From the NCBI GenBank assembly GCA_021372245.1, contig JAJFUV010000028.1, positions 1 to 64,000 on the forward strand: a stretch of DNA of 64,000 bases. Direction: 5' to 3'. Source of the stretch: Terriglobales bacterium. GTDB taxonomy: Bacteria; Acidobacteriota; Terriglobia; Bryobacterales; Bryobacteraceae. A model generated the notes under the pieces. It saw nothing but the letters and a program-made list of their open reading frames with translations. It made no database searches and had not been told where the DNA came from. The position numbers were made by a program, and so were the translations under genes. Below, piece by piece: positions 45,343 to 56,793 of the stretch (positions are counted from its first letter, which is position 1; each line of letters starts with the position of its first letter).

Positions 45343-46008
45343 ATGGCGAAGATTCGAATCCTCTTAGCGGACGACCACACGCTATTCCGTCAGGGAATGA
45401 AAACGCTAATATCGGCCGAAGCCGACATGGAAGTCCTAGGCGAAGCCTCCAACGGCGGCGATGCCATTGATCGCGCAGCCGAATTGCGGCCGGACGTCGT
45501 GCTGATGGACATCGGCATGCCAGGCCTTAGCAGTTTTGAAGCCACGCGGCAGATCAAGAAGAACCGTCCCGAAACCCGGGTCGTTTTTCTCACCATGTAC
45601 GACGACGAGGATTACCTGGTCGAAAGCATGGAAGCGGGCGCCAGCGGCTATGTGCTCAAGGATTCTCCCGCTGCCCAACTGCTGGCAGCGGTGCGGGATG
45701 TCTGCCGCGGTGGCAGCTATCTCAGTCCTCGCATGCTGGCCCAATTGGTGGACGACTTCCGCTCCCGGATCAAGTCCGCCAACCGCTTACCGCGTTTTGC
45801 CACGCTCACCACCCGCGAAAAGGAAGTATTGAAGATGCTGGCCGAGGGGAACTCGGTCAAGGAGATCGCCTGCGACCTCAACCTGAGCGTGAAGACCGTC
45901 GAGGCTCACAAGTTCAACTTGATGCGCAAGCTCGATATCCACAACAAGGCTCAACTGGTGCAGTACGCCATTCAGAAGAAGATCATCAAGATCCCGAACC
46001 TTGTCTAG
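45343..46008 (+). CDS. NarL/FixJ-family response regulator
   Basis: The 221-residue regulator has the acidic pocket LADDHTLF, phospho-acceptor Asp in VVLMDIGMPG, conserved Thr (VFLTMYDD) and Lys (YVLKDS) of the receiver, and a LuxR-type HTH (LTTREKEVLKMLAEGNSVKEIACDLNLSVKTVEAHKFNLMRKL). It is cognate to the kinase just upstream. No target operator is visible nearby. Confidence 0.93.
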   Translation: MAKIRILLADDHTLFRQGMKTLISAEADMEVLGEASNGGDAIDRAAELRPDVVLMDIGMPGLSSFEATRQIKKNRPETRVVFLTMYDDEDYLVESMEAGASGYVLKDSPAAQLLAAVRDVCRGGSYLSPRMLAQLVDDFRSRIKSANRLPRFATLTTREKEVLKMLAEGNSVKEIACDLNLSVKTVEAHKFNLMRKLDIHNKAQLVQYAIQKKIIKIPNLV

Positions 46009-46045
46009 CATACTTTCCGGTCCGCTTTCGATGTAGAATCGTTCC

Positions 46046-46963
46046 GTGGCCCACTGCTATACGCGCCGTAGTGTCCTCGCGGCCCTGACAGCTGCATCTC
46101 TTTCCGCTTCCGAACGCCGGCCTATTCGCTTCGGCGGCCCCATATTCCTCAAAAGCGACGACCCCGGCGCGCTCGCGCGCGAGCATCGCCGCCTGGGTTA
46201 CAGCGCGGCCTTTTGCCCCGGCGTCAAGCTTCAGGAAACCGAAAAGATCCGCGCCATTGAAAAAGAGTTCGCGGCCCAGAACGTCGCCATCGCGGAAGTG
46301 GGCGCCTGGAACAACATGCTGGATCCGGATCCGGCCAAGCGCGAGGCGAACCTCAAGTACGTCACTGAACGGCTGGCCCTGGCCGACCAGGTCGGCGCCC
46401 GCTGCGCCGTGAACATCGCGGGCTCGTATAATCCGACGATCTGGTACGGTCCGCACAAGAAGAATTTCTCTCGCGAGTTTTTCGACGCGACGGTGCAAAA
46501 CGTCCGCCGCGTCCTGGACTCGGTAAAGCCCAAACGGACCAGGTTCGCACTGGAAATGATGGGCTGGGCGCTGCCGGCCGGCCCGGATGAGTACCTCGAT
46601 CTGATCAAGGCCGTCGGCCGCAAGGGTTTTGGCGTCCACCTGGACGTCTGCAATGGGATCAACTCCCCGGCCCGCTTCTATGCGAACACCGCCTTCATCC
46701 AGGAGTGTTTCCGCAAGCTGGGCCCTCACATCGTTTCCTGCCACGCGAAGGACCTTGAATGGGTGGTCGAGCTGAATGTCCACTTCAAAGAGGTGATCCC
46801 CGGGCGCGGCGAACTGGACTATCGAGCTTATCTCCTCGGCATGGCGAGCCTCCCCAACGATGCCCCTCTCATGATGGAACACCTCAAGGGCGCCGCCGAG
46901 TACGATGAGGCGCGCAATTATATCTTCAAGGTCGGCCGTGAACTCGGCCTGGCTTTTGCATAA
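46046..46963 (+). CDS. Sugar isomerase-like TIM-barrel protein with signal-like N-terminus
   Basis: The 305-residue protein of the xylose-isomerase-like/AP-endonuclease-2 fold begins CYTRRSVLAALTAASLSAS, a twin-arginine-like signal. The barrel motifs include FALEMMGWALP, GVHLDVCN, IVSCHAKDLEW and GRGELDYRAYL, with Glu, Asp and His positions of a metal site. The start is GTG 46046. A related protein follows 13 bases after, so the two may process sugar intermediates outside the cytoplasm. The substrate is unknown. Confidence 0.82.
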   Translation: MAHCYTRRSVLAALTAASLSASERRPIRFGGPIFLKSDDPGALAREHRRLGYSAAFCPGVKLQETEKIRAIEKEFAAQNVAIAEVGAWNNMLDPDPAKREANLKYVTERLALADQVGARCAVNIAGSYNPTIWYGPHKKNFSREFFDATVQNVRRVLDSVKPKRTRFALEMMGWALPAGPDEYLDLIKAVGRKGFGVHLDVCNGINSPARFYANTAFIQECFRKLGPHIVSCHAKDLEWVVELNVHFKEVIPGRGELDYRAYLLGMASLPNDAPLMMEHLKGAAEYDEARNYIFKVGRELGLAFA

Positions 46964-46976
46964 GGAGGAATCAAAC

Positions 46977-47834
46977 ATGCAACGTCGTGAATTCCTGGCG
47001 GTGACAGCCGCCTCGGTGGCCGCGGCCCAAACCGGTGGCACACGGTTGCCCATCAAGAAGGGGATGCTGTACAGCATGCTCCCCAAGAATCTCAGCGTCT
47101 ACGACCGCTTCAAGCTGGCCAAGGACGTGGGTTTCGAAGAGATGGAGGTGGGCACCGTTACCAGCGAAAAGGACGCCGAGGAAATCAAGCAAGCCTCGGA
47201 AGCCACCAAGATGCCCATCCATTCCGTCATGAACATGGCGCACTGGAAGTATCCGCTTTCCTCGGGCGACTGGACTGTGGTGGCCCAGAGCGTCAAGGGC
47301 ATGGAGGCGAGTCTCCACAACGCCAAGCTCTGGGGCGCCAGCGCCGTTCTACTGGTCCCGGGAGTTGTAAACCCGCAAACCAGCTATAAGGACGCCTGGG
47401 AGCGGTCGCAAAAGGAGATTAAGAAGCTGATTCCCCTGGCCGCCAAGCTGAAGGTGGTCATCGCCGTCGAGGACGTTTGGAACAAGTTCCTCCTGAGCCC
47501 GCTCGAATTCGCGCGTTACGTGGACGAGTTCAAGAGCCCCTGGGTCCGCGCTTACTTCGACGTCGGCAACATCGTCTTCTACGGTTATCCCCAGGACTGG
47601 ATCCGCACGCTCGGCAAGCGCATCGCCAAGGTGCACCTCAAGGATTTCAAGTTCGAGAAGGGCCGGGTCGATTTCACCCCGCTGCGCGAAGGCGCCATCG
47701 ATTGGCAGGAAGTCTACCGCGCGCTGAAGGAGATCGGCTACCAGGGCACCGCCACGGTCGAACTCGCCGGCGGTGACGAAGCCTACCTCAAGGAAGTGAG
47801 CCGCCGCGTCGATCTCATCCTGACCGGCGCATAG
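46977..47834 (+). CDS. Sugar phosphate isomerase/epimerase-like protein, Tat signal
   Basis: A 285-residue member of the same TIM-barrel superfamily, with a short twin-arginine-like signal (QRREFLAVTAASVAAAQ). The start at 46977 has AAGGAGGA 6 bases upstream. Metal-binding positions are seen in VVIAVEDVWNKF, AYFDVGN, IAKVHLKDFK and ATVELAGGDE. Distinct from, but paired with, the gene at 46046, from which it is separated by 13 bases. A role in exported sugar-acid metabolism fits the nearby oxidoreductases but is inferred. Confidence 0.85.
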   Translation: MQRREFLAVTAASVAAAQTGGTRLPIKKGMLYSMLPKNLSVYDRFKLAKDVGFEEMEVGTVTSEKDAEEIKQASEATKMPIHSVMNMAHWKYPLSSGDWTVVAQSVKGMEASLHNAKLWGASAVLLVPGVVNPQTSYKDAWERSQKEIKKLIPLAAKLKVVIAVEDVWNKFLLSPLEFARYVDEFKSPWVRAYFDVGNIVFYGYPQDWIRTLGKRIAKVHLKDFKFEKGRVDFTPLREGAIDWQEVYRALKEIGYQGTATVELAGGDEAYLKEVSRRVDLILTGA

Positions 47835-47922
47835 AGATCGCCCTCGGGCATGAGTATGCGGGACAGACGGCCCCCGTGCCGGTTGTCTCGCGTACCCGTG
47901 CCCGAGCGGTTACCATCGAGGT

Positions 47923-49641
47923 ATGAAGAAGTTTCTCTTGGGCCTCGCGTCCGGTGTCCTTCTCGCTCTCCTGGCCATCCTGATCGTAGTCGCCGCGCTC
48001 GCCCGCCTGGGCAGCCGCCCTCCCGCGGTGGCCGACAGCTCCACTCTCGTCCTGAAGCTCAGCGGTGAAATAGCCGAGCGGGCTCCCACGGAGATCCCCC
48101 TGCCGTTTTTCGAGAGCCAGTCTCCCTTCACCACGCGCGAAGTCTGGGAAATGCTGCGCAAAGCCGCGGTGGACGATCGCATCAAGGCCGTGGTGCTATT
48201 GCCACGCTCGATCGACGCCGGCTGGGGCAAGCTGGAGGAGATCCGAGGCGCGCTCGCCGCTTACCGCCGCAGCGGCAAGCCCCTGGTCGCTTACCTGCGT
48301 TCGGCCGGTACCCGCGAATACTATCTGGCGACGGCCGCGGACCGCATCGCCATGGCGCCCGAAGATCTCCTGGACGTGAAAGGCCTGCGCATCGAAAGGA
48401 CGTACTTCCGCGGGACGCTCGACAAGCTGGGCGTGCAGGTGGACATTGAGCACGCCGGCAAGTACAAAGACTACGGCGACCAGTATGCCCGCACCTCGAT
48501 GCGTCCCGAGTCCAAGGAGGTTCTGAACTCCATCCTGGACGACCTCTACGGCCGCATGACTCAAACGCTCGCCGAGTCCCGTAAGAAGAGTCCCGCCGAA
48601 ATGCGGGCCACCATCGACGAGGGTCCCTTTCTTTCGAGCGAAGCCCTGGCCAAGGGCCTCGTGGACTCCCTCGAATATGAGGATCAGACTTACGACGCCC
48701 TCGCCCGCCGCTTGAAAATTCAGCCCCTCAAGAGAGTCTCCGCGCGAGACTACACCAAGGTGAGCGCCGCCTCTCTCGGCCTGGAAGGACCCCACCGCAT
48801 TGCGCTGATCGCGGCGGAGGGCGACATCCTGCAGGCCTCCGGCGGCCCCTTTGACGAACAGGCTATTACGCCTGGCGGCATGACGAAGACCTTCCGCGAG
48901 GTGGCGGAGGACCCCTCAGTCAAGGGCGTAATCCTGCGCATCGATTCGCCGGGTGGCGATGCTCTCGCCTCCGACCAGATCTGGCGCGAAGCGAATCTGC
49001 TCGGCAGAAAGAAACCGATGGTCGTCTCCATGTCCGATCTTGCCGCCAGCGGCGGATACTATATGGCCATGACCGGCGACCCCGTGCTCGCCTACCCGAA
49101 CACACTCACGGGTTCCATTGGAGTCCTATACGGCCGCGTGAACCTGCGCGGGCTTTACGGAAAGCTCGGAATCACGAAAGATTCGCTAGCGCGAGGCCGG
49201 TTCGCGCAAATCGACAGTGAATACGTTCCCCTGACGCCCGAGGGCAGGGAAAAGATCCGCCGGGGTGTGGAGGCGAACTATCACGGCTTCGTCACGCGCG
49301 TGGCCGAGTCGCGCCACCGCAAGTACGAAGAGATCGAGCCGCTGGCCCAAGGCCGGGTGTGGCTGGGCAGCCAGGCCCGCGAGCGCGGCCTGGTGGACGA
49401 GTTGGGCGGCCTGGACCGTGCCATCGAGCTGGTGAAGCAGAAAGCGCGCATTCCCAAGGACCAGAAGATCAAACTGATCGATTACCCGGGCAAACGCACC
49501 ATCGTGGATTGGGTGCTCGAACGCGAGCGCGCTGCCGCCATCGAGCCCCACCTCGACGTACTCCTGAAGCAGGTCCATGCAGCCCTGTGGATGCGCGGCG
49601 GCCTCATGCGTGTGATGCCATATACGATTACGGTGCGGTAA
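47923..49641 (+). CDS. sppA: Signal peptide peptidase SppA, 67-kDa type
   Basis: The membrane-bound serine protease degrades cleaved signal peptides. 572 residues with two homologous domains, as in the long form. An N-terminal membrane anchor (MKKFLLGLASGVLLALLAIL) precedes the first domain, which carries the general-base Lys in HAGKYKDYGDQY. The second domain has the nucleophile Ser in DLAASGGYYMA, after the RIDSPGGDALASD oxyanion region. Both catalytic residues are present. Confidence 0.92.
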   Translation: MKKFLLGLASGVLLALLAILIVVAALARLGSRPPAVADSSTLVLKLSGEIAERAPTEIPLPFFESQSPFTTREVWEMLRKAAVDDRIKAVVLLPRSIDAGWGKLEEIRGALAAYRRSGKPLVAYLRSAGTREYYLATAADRIAMAPEDLLDVKGLRIERTYFRGTLDKLGVQVDIEHAGKYKDYGDQYARTSMRPESKEVLNSILDDLYGRMTQTLAESRKKSPAEMRATIDEGPFLSSEALAKGLVDSLEYEDQTYDALARRLKIQPLKRVSARDYTKVSAASLGLEGPHRIALIAAEGDILQASGGPFDEQAITPGGMTKTFREVAEDPSVKGVILRIDSPGGDALASDQIWREANLLGRKKPMVVSMSDLAASGGYYMAMTGDPVLAYPNTLTGSIGVLYGRVNLRGLYGKLGITKDSLARGRFAQIDSEYVPLTPEGREKIRRGVEANYHGFVTRVAESRHRKYEEIEPLAQGRVWLGSQARERGLVDELGGLDRAIELVKQKARIPKDQKIKLIDYPGKRTIVDWVLERERAAAIEPHLDVLLKQVHAALWMRGGLMRVMPYTITVR

Positions 49642-49654
49642 CCGGACCCTCCCA

Positions 49655-50743
49655 ATGAAGATCTCTATCCTGGGCACCCGCGGAATTCCCGCCTCTTACG
49701 GCGGCTTCGAGACGTTCGCCGAAGAATTGTCGCGCCGCCTCGCCGGGCGCGGCCACGACGTTGCCGTGTATTGCCGTTCGCGCTACGCCCAGCCTGAGTA
49801 CCTCGGAGTGCATCTCCGCTACCTGCCCACTATCCGCCACAAATATCTAGATACCGTTTTGCACACCTTGTTATCTAGTATTGACCTGCTGTGTCACCGC
49901 CCCGACGCCGCCCTTTTCTGTAACGCCGCTAACGCTCTGTTCACGTTCGTCCCGCGCCTCACTGGTATTCCCTGTGCGCTGAATGTGGATGGTCTGGAAC
50001 GAAAGCGCCGCAAGTGGGGATGGGCGGGCCGCGCCTGGTATCGTGTCTCGGAATGGATCGCCACCTGGGCTCCCACCGAAGTGGTGAGCGACGCCCGGGA
50101 AATCGCCGCCTATTATCAAAAGCGCTACGGCCGCCAGACGCACTTCATTCCGTACGGCGCCCAGACCGGCCCCGTGCCAACCCAGGAGACTCTCGGCCGC
50201 CTGCATCTCGACCCTGGGCGCTATTTCCTGTATGTGAGCCGCCTCGAACCGGAGAACAACGCCCTGGAAGTCCGCCAGGCGTTTGAAAGCGTCGATACGG
50301 ATCTGCGACTGGCGCTCGTCGGCGACGCTCCTTATTCGGCCGATTACATCCGCCGCGTACGCGACACTACCGACCCGCGCGTCGTCATGCCCGGCGCCAT
50401 CTACGGGCAGGGGTATCACGAGCTGCAATCCCACTGCTTCGCTTACATTCACGCTACCGAGGTCGGCGGCACGCACCCCGCTCTCATCGAGGCCATGGGG
50501 CGTGGAGCGCTGGTGCTCTATCTCAGCACTCCGGAGAATGAGGAGGTTGCCGGTGGGGCGGGCATCGCCTTCACACACGGCACGCTCGCCGAAACCATGA
50601 GGTCTGTTCTGGCAATGCCCGAAAGCGAGCGGGCTGAGCTTCGCCGCCGCGCCGCCGACCGCGTACGCCAACGCTACAGTTGGGACGCCGTCACCGACGC
50701 TTACGAGAAGCTCTTTACCGGCATGCGCAACCGCCGGGTGTAG
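49655..50743 (+). CDS. GT4 glycosyltransferase, DUF1972 type
   Basis: The 362-residue protein starts KISILGTRGIPASYGGFETFAEEL, the signature of DUF1972-type GT4 enzymes that include rhamnosyltransferases of surface polysaccharide synthesis. A Rossmann N-domain is followed by GT-B C-domain motifs HFIPYGAQ, YVSRLEPENN, CFAYIHATEVGGTHPALIEAMGRG. It is probably part of the same polysaccharide programme as the genes at 37.6-42.4 kb. Its stop lies 12 bases from the convergent gyrB stop. Confidence 0.88.
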   Translation: MKISILGTRGIPASYGGFETFAEELSRRLAGRGHDVAVYCRSRYAQPEYLGVHLRYLPTIRHKYLDTVLHTLLSSIDLLCHRPDAALFCNAANALFTFVPRLTGIPCALNVDGLERKRRKWGWAGRAWYRVSEWIATWAPTEVVSDAREIAAYYQKRYGRQTHFIPYGAQTGPVPTQETLGRLHLDPGRYFLYVSRLEPENNALEVRQAFESVDTDLRLALVGDAPYSADYIRRVRDTTDPRVVMPGAIYGQGYHELQSHCFAYIHATEVGGTHPALIEAMGRGALVLYLSTPENEEVAGGAGIAFTHGTLAETMRSVLAMPESERAELRRRAADRVRQRYSWDAVTDAYEKLFTGMRNRRV

Positions 50744-50755
50744 CCCGTCGCGCAC

Positions 50756-53212
<2,457 letters not shown>

Positions 53213-53228
53213 CTAGCGCTGGTGGTGC

Positions 53229-54344
53229 TCACACTCTCATCGGCATGACCACGTAGCGGTATTCATACGTGATGCCTTCACCAGCGGGCCGCAGTTCGCC
53301 GGCCGTCTCGTGGCTCTTAAAGTGGAAACTTACATTTGGTTCTGAAACCGCCCGCAGGAAATCCACCAGATACATCGCATTGAAGCCAATGCTCACCGAG
53401 GGCCCATCGTACTCGACCGGAAGGCTCTCCTCGCTCTCGCCCGTCTCGCTTACCACTGAGTGTACTTTGACCTCACCATCGCCGAACTGAACCCGGATTG
53501 AGCGGGAACGTTCGTCGGAAAATTGAGAAACGCGCTCGATCGCCAGCCGGAACTCCTCTCGCGGCAATGTGACGCTGTGTGGCTGCTCTTTCGGCAGCAC
53601 CCTCTCAAAGTCCGGGAAATTGCCTGTTAGCTTTCGGCTGATCAGCAACCTCTCACCCAACTTGAAGAACAGGTGGTTGTCATCTCCCGAGAACTGGACA
53701 GTTTGTTTAGGATCAACTTCTTGTGCCAGCTTCAGGATCTCCAGCATGGCCTTTCTCGGCAACAGCGCTCGATAAGTATCGGTAAGTCCCGAGATCTCGG
53801 CCGGAACATCCACCAGCGCTAAGCGATGACCATCCGTCGCAACCATGGTCAAGCCATCAGTCTTGAGCAGTAGCAGCGCACCGCTCAAGGTAAAACGAGA
53901 TTCCTCCATGGAGATTGCGAAGATCGTCTTCGCAATCATGGAGCATAAGATACCGATAGGAATCTCAGCCAGCAGATTCGGCATTTGGGGAAGCTCGGGG
54001 AAACTGTCCCGCGACATCCCCGCAATCCGCGTCCTGGAGCGTCCGCAAAGCAAGCTAGCCCATTGATTATCCGCAATCTTAATTGTCAGATCAGTATCCG
54101 GAAGAAGCCTGACATAGTCCAGCAGCCGCTTGGCCGGGATCGTCCCGGCTCCTTCTTTTGCCACACGAGCAGGGCAAGAACAACGAATACCTAATTCCAG
54201 ATCGGTCGCCGTCATCAAAACGCGGTCGCCGGAGGCCTCAAAGAGTACGTTCGACAGAATGGGTATCGTCGTTTTCTTCTCAACAACCCCTTGAGAAAGG
54301 CTAAGTTCCCGAACCAAGTCTACCTTGCTAACACTGAGTTCCAT
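53229..54344 (-). CDS. dnaN: DNA polymerase III beta clamp
   Basis: The sliding clamp, 371 residues, within the normal length. Characteristic stretches are KKTTIPILSNVLFEA, FTLSGALLLL, MVATDGHRLALV and the C-terminal YRYVVMPMRV. It follows dnaA on the same strand; 235 AT-rich bases with DnaA-box-like sequences lie between them. Confidence 0.97.
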   Translation of the reverse strand: MELSVSKVDLVRELSLSQGVVEKKTTIPILSNVLFEASGDRVLMTATDLELGIRCSCPARVAKEGAGTIPAKRLLDYVRLLPDTDLTIKIADNQWASLLCGRSRTRIAGMSRDSFPELPQMPNLLAEIPIGILCSMIAKTIFAISMEESRFTLSGALLLLKTDGLTMVATDGHRLALVDVPAEISGLTDTYRALLPRKAMLEILKLAQEVDPKQTVQFSGDDNHLFFKLGERLLISRKLTGNFPDFERVLPKEQPHSVTLPREEFRLAIERVSQFSDERSRSIRVQFGDGEVKVHSVVSETGESEESLPVEYDGPSVSIGFNAMYLVDFLRAVSEPNVSFHFKSHETAGELRPAGEGITYEYRYVVMPMRV

Positions 54345-54579
54345 CAGGGTGCGCCTCCATACTTGCTGTTCCCTCGTAATTTATAACTCTTAAAGAACTA
54401 GAATCATATGACCTGTTGAAATGTTGAAATCTCTCTAAATTATACAAAATCCATGCCATTGCTGTCTTTAGCGGATGTGGAAGGAGCTGTCCTGGAAGTA
54501 GCGTTTCGCGACGGCTCCAAAGTCATCCACAGGTTTCCAGAGCGCGTTTTGGGGCGTCTTTGTGGAAAACATAATAAGT
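54345..54579. other. Putative oriC segment (dnaA-dnaN intergenic)
   Basis: An AT-rich stretch (about 54375-54455, rich in TTATAACTC, TTAAAG, ATTATACAAAAT) suits a DNA-unwinding element. DnaA-box-like nonamers are TCATCCACA (54523-54531) and TGTGGAAAA (54561-54569, the reverse of TTTTCCACA), with a weaker TGTGGAAGG (54476-54484). This arrangement recalls bipartite origins flanking dnaA. Confidence 0.6.
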
Positions 54580-55902
54580 CTAATTGAATGAATCGATTAT
54601 GCTGTGGACGAGGCGGTTGAAATCTGGGTCTTTCTGCCTCATGCTGTCAATCTTCTGAACTGAGTGCAGAACTGTGGTGTGGTGCTTGCCTCCAAATGCG
54701 CGTCCGATCTCCGGCAAAGACGCCGAGGTGAGCTCCTTCACAACATACATAGCCACCTGTCGTGGGAAGGAGATGCTATGTGCGTTGGTCTTCTGCTTCA
54801 GTTGGGAGAACTGAAGTCCGTACTTCTCGGCTACAGCTCTTTGGATGGCTTCGATGGTAATCCTGCGCTCCTGAGGATGGATCAGGTACTTCAGTGCCTG
54901 TTGAGCCATCCCTAACGTGATTGGCGAGCCTGTTACAGAGGCGTAGGCAATCAGCTTGATGAGCGCGCCCTCCAACTCACGGACGTTGGACTTCGTCTTT
55001 GTGGCAATCCAGATGCGCACGTCGGAGGGCAACTCGATTCCCTCGGCGTCGGCTTTCTTGTCCAGAATTGCCATCTTCGTCTCGAGGTCCGGTGGTTGGA
55101 CGTCTACGATCAGACCCCACTCAAAACGCGAGCGGACGCGTTCTACAAGGTTCGGTATGTTTTTAGGACTGGAATCGCTCGAGATCACGATCTGTTTTTG
55201 GTGATCGTAGAGCTCGTTGAACGTGTGGAAGAACTCCTCCTGCGTGCGTTCCTTGCCTGCTAGAGTGTGGACATCGTCGACCAGGAGGATGTCCGCCTGG
55301 CGGTAGTGCTGGTGAAACAGAGGCAGGCGGTCAAGCTTGATGCAGTTCACCATCTCGTTCATGAAGCGCTCGCCTGAGCTGTATGCGATACGCATGCCGG
55401 GGAAATTGTCCAGCAAACTTCGACCGATGGCGTGCATCAGATGTGTCTTACCCATGCCTACGCCGCCATAAATGAACAGCGGGTTATAGGAGCGCGACGG
55501 CATTGTAGCCACGGCCTTCGCGGCTGCGTGAGCAAACTGGTTACACGATCCGACAACAAAGTTGTCGAACGTGAACTTAGGATTCAGTTGGCTCCCTGGG
55601 CTCTGGAAAACAACCTCGCGCGCAGACGTTGGACTGACCGTGATAATGGCTGGAGGCTCCACGTGAGCTCCATTCACTTGGTAGAAGACATCCTTCAAAC
55701 CTAGGTTAAGCTCTGAGACCACGGCCCGGACCTTGCCGGCGTACTCCTTCTCCATCCACTCCTTGGTGGCTTCATCGGGAACCAATACCCAAATTCGGGA
55801 TGGTTCCGCCCGGAGCAAGGATGTTGTTGCAATCCAGTTCTGATAGCTCTCGACACTCACCTGAGTCGATAGCCGCTGTTTGATTGAATCCCACGCGTTC
55901 AT
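54580..55902 (-). CDS. dnaA: Chromosomal replication initiator DnaA
   Basis: The initiator ATPase, 440 residues. Domain I begins WDSIKQRLSTQVSVESYQNWI. AAA+ Walker A is YGGVGMGKTHL, Walker B is ILLVDDVH; the sensor 2 arginine lies in KSNVRELEGAL. Domain IV has GKHHTTVLHSVQKI, a variant of GRDHSTVLHAVRKI that reads the DnaA box. ATG 55902 gives the standard N-terminus; the further upstream reading would prepend a non-homologous segment. Confidence 0.97.
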   Translation of the reverse strand: MNAWDSIKQRLSTQVSVESYQNWIATTSLLRAEPSRIWVLVPDEATKEWMEKEYAGKVRAVVSELNLGLKDVFYQVNGAHVEPPAIITVSPTSAREVVFQSPGSQLNPKFTFDNFVVGSCNQFAHAAAKAVATMPSRSYNPLFIYGGVGMGKTHLMHAIGRSLLDNFPGMRIAYSSGERFMNEMVNCIKLDRLPLFHQHYRQADILLVDDVHTLAGKERTQEEFFHTFNELYDHQKQIVISSDSSPKNIPNLVERVRSRFEWGLIVDVQPPDLETKMAILDKKADAEGIELPSDVRIWIATKTKSNVRELEGALIKLIAYASVTGSPITLGMAQQALKYLIHPQERRITIEAIQRAVAEKYGLQFSQLKQKTNAHSISFPRQVAMYVVKELTSASLPEIGRAFGGKHHTTVLHSVQKIDSMRQKDPDFNRLVHSIIDSFN

Positions 55903-56213
55903 ATCATGCCGCCACAACAAAGCTACCACCCAAGATTTCCACACGTTTTGCACTGCTGTGGAAATCCACTCGGGGACGGTGGCTTTATCGGAATCTTGGA
56001 CCGTCTATGGAGGACCAGCCCCTGCGAGTCAGTCTCACTATGTCCAACGGAAGGATAGTCTAACACACTTCCGGTGAGGTATGTCCATCAATAAAGAGAC
56101 ATTTTATCTCTTTGTTTTACTTAGAGTTAGCAGGAATACTACGTGTACTACCATGGTAGTAAAACAAGTTCTTTCGAATACGTTTAAGCCCTCGGACTCC
56201 GTCCAAGCTTGGC
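55903..56213. other. Putative oriC segment upstream of dnaA
   Basis: This 311-base gap holds no gene. It has two inverted ATTTCCACA DnaA boxes (55935-55943 and, on the minus strand, 55957-55965) separated by 13 bases close to the dnaA start, and an AT-rich stretch (about 56090-56185). It also contains a 16-bp palindrome (56146-56161) and an inverted TTGTTTTAC pair (56112-56120 and 56159-56167). It must also hold the dnaA promoter on the minus strand. Confidence 0.6.
56146..56161. promoter_or_regulatory. 16-bp perfect palindrome upstream of dnaA
   Basis: TACTACCATGGTAGTA is a perfect palindrome lying in the AT-rich dnaA upstream region, 244 bases from the dnaA start. The same stretch is flanked by an inverted TTGTTTTAC/GTAAAACAA pair. 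A dimeric regulator of dnaA or of origin firing could bind here; no factor is identified. Confidence 0.45.
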
Positions 56214-56762
56214 CTAACCGGCCGAGCCCACCAGACGCGTTCTTACGTCCTCATCCGCGTACGAGGCAACCAATTCTCCGAAGTAGTAGCGGTGGAAATT
56301 TCCGCCGGGGTAGCACTCGTCGTGAATCTCCGGAATAAGCAGGTCGGGGCGCATGTCACACCGGTGCACGATCCGGCATTCGTAGTGAATCAGACACTGA
56401 CCGATGATCGGTGGGGCGACCTCGCGGCTCTTGATTGCATCGAGGTTCATCTCCCGGAACTTATCATGGGTGGCGCCTGAAACCGTGCCGCAGTGTTGCA
56501 CGGTTTCGGCCAGTTCCGGTGGTGGGACGTTGACGGTGAACGCGGGGACTTCCTCCAGGAGTTTGTAGGTGAACCGGCTAGGACGCACCATAACCGTGAA
56601 TACCGGTCTTCCCCACATGATGCCTATGGCACCCCAGCCAATCGTCATCACATTCGGCTTGCCTGCGCGGTCGGCGGAGACGAGGAGCAACCCGTCCTCC
56701 CGCATCCTCCGCAGAGTTTCGGAGTAGTAGTCCGTAAAATTCATCGCTTGCTTTGTCATCAT
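56214..56762 (-). CDS. Flavin reductase-like FMN-binding protein
   Basis: The 182-residue split-barrel protein has DGLLLVSADRAGKPNVMTIGWGAIGIMWGRPVFTVMVRPSRFTYKLL-type spacing, AFTVNVPPPEL, SGATHDKF and a Cys-containing HYECRIVHRCD segment. Members bind FMN and reduce flavins or act as pyridoxine-type reductases. It is preceded by a winged-helix membrane regulator 31 bases upstream and is followed by the dnaA upstream region. Confidence 0.88.
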   Translation of the reverse strand: MMTKQAMNFTDYYSETLRRMREDGLLLVSADRAGKPNVMTIGWGAIGIMWGRPVFTVMVRPSRFTYKLLEEVPAFTVNVPPPELAETVQHCGTVSGATHDKFREMNLDAIKSREVAPPIIGQCLIHYECRIVHRCDMRPDLLIPEIHDECYPGGNFHRYYFGELVASYADEDVRTRLVGSAG

Positions 56763-56793
56763 TCGCGCTCCCGTTCCCTATTGAAGCAAAATC

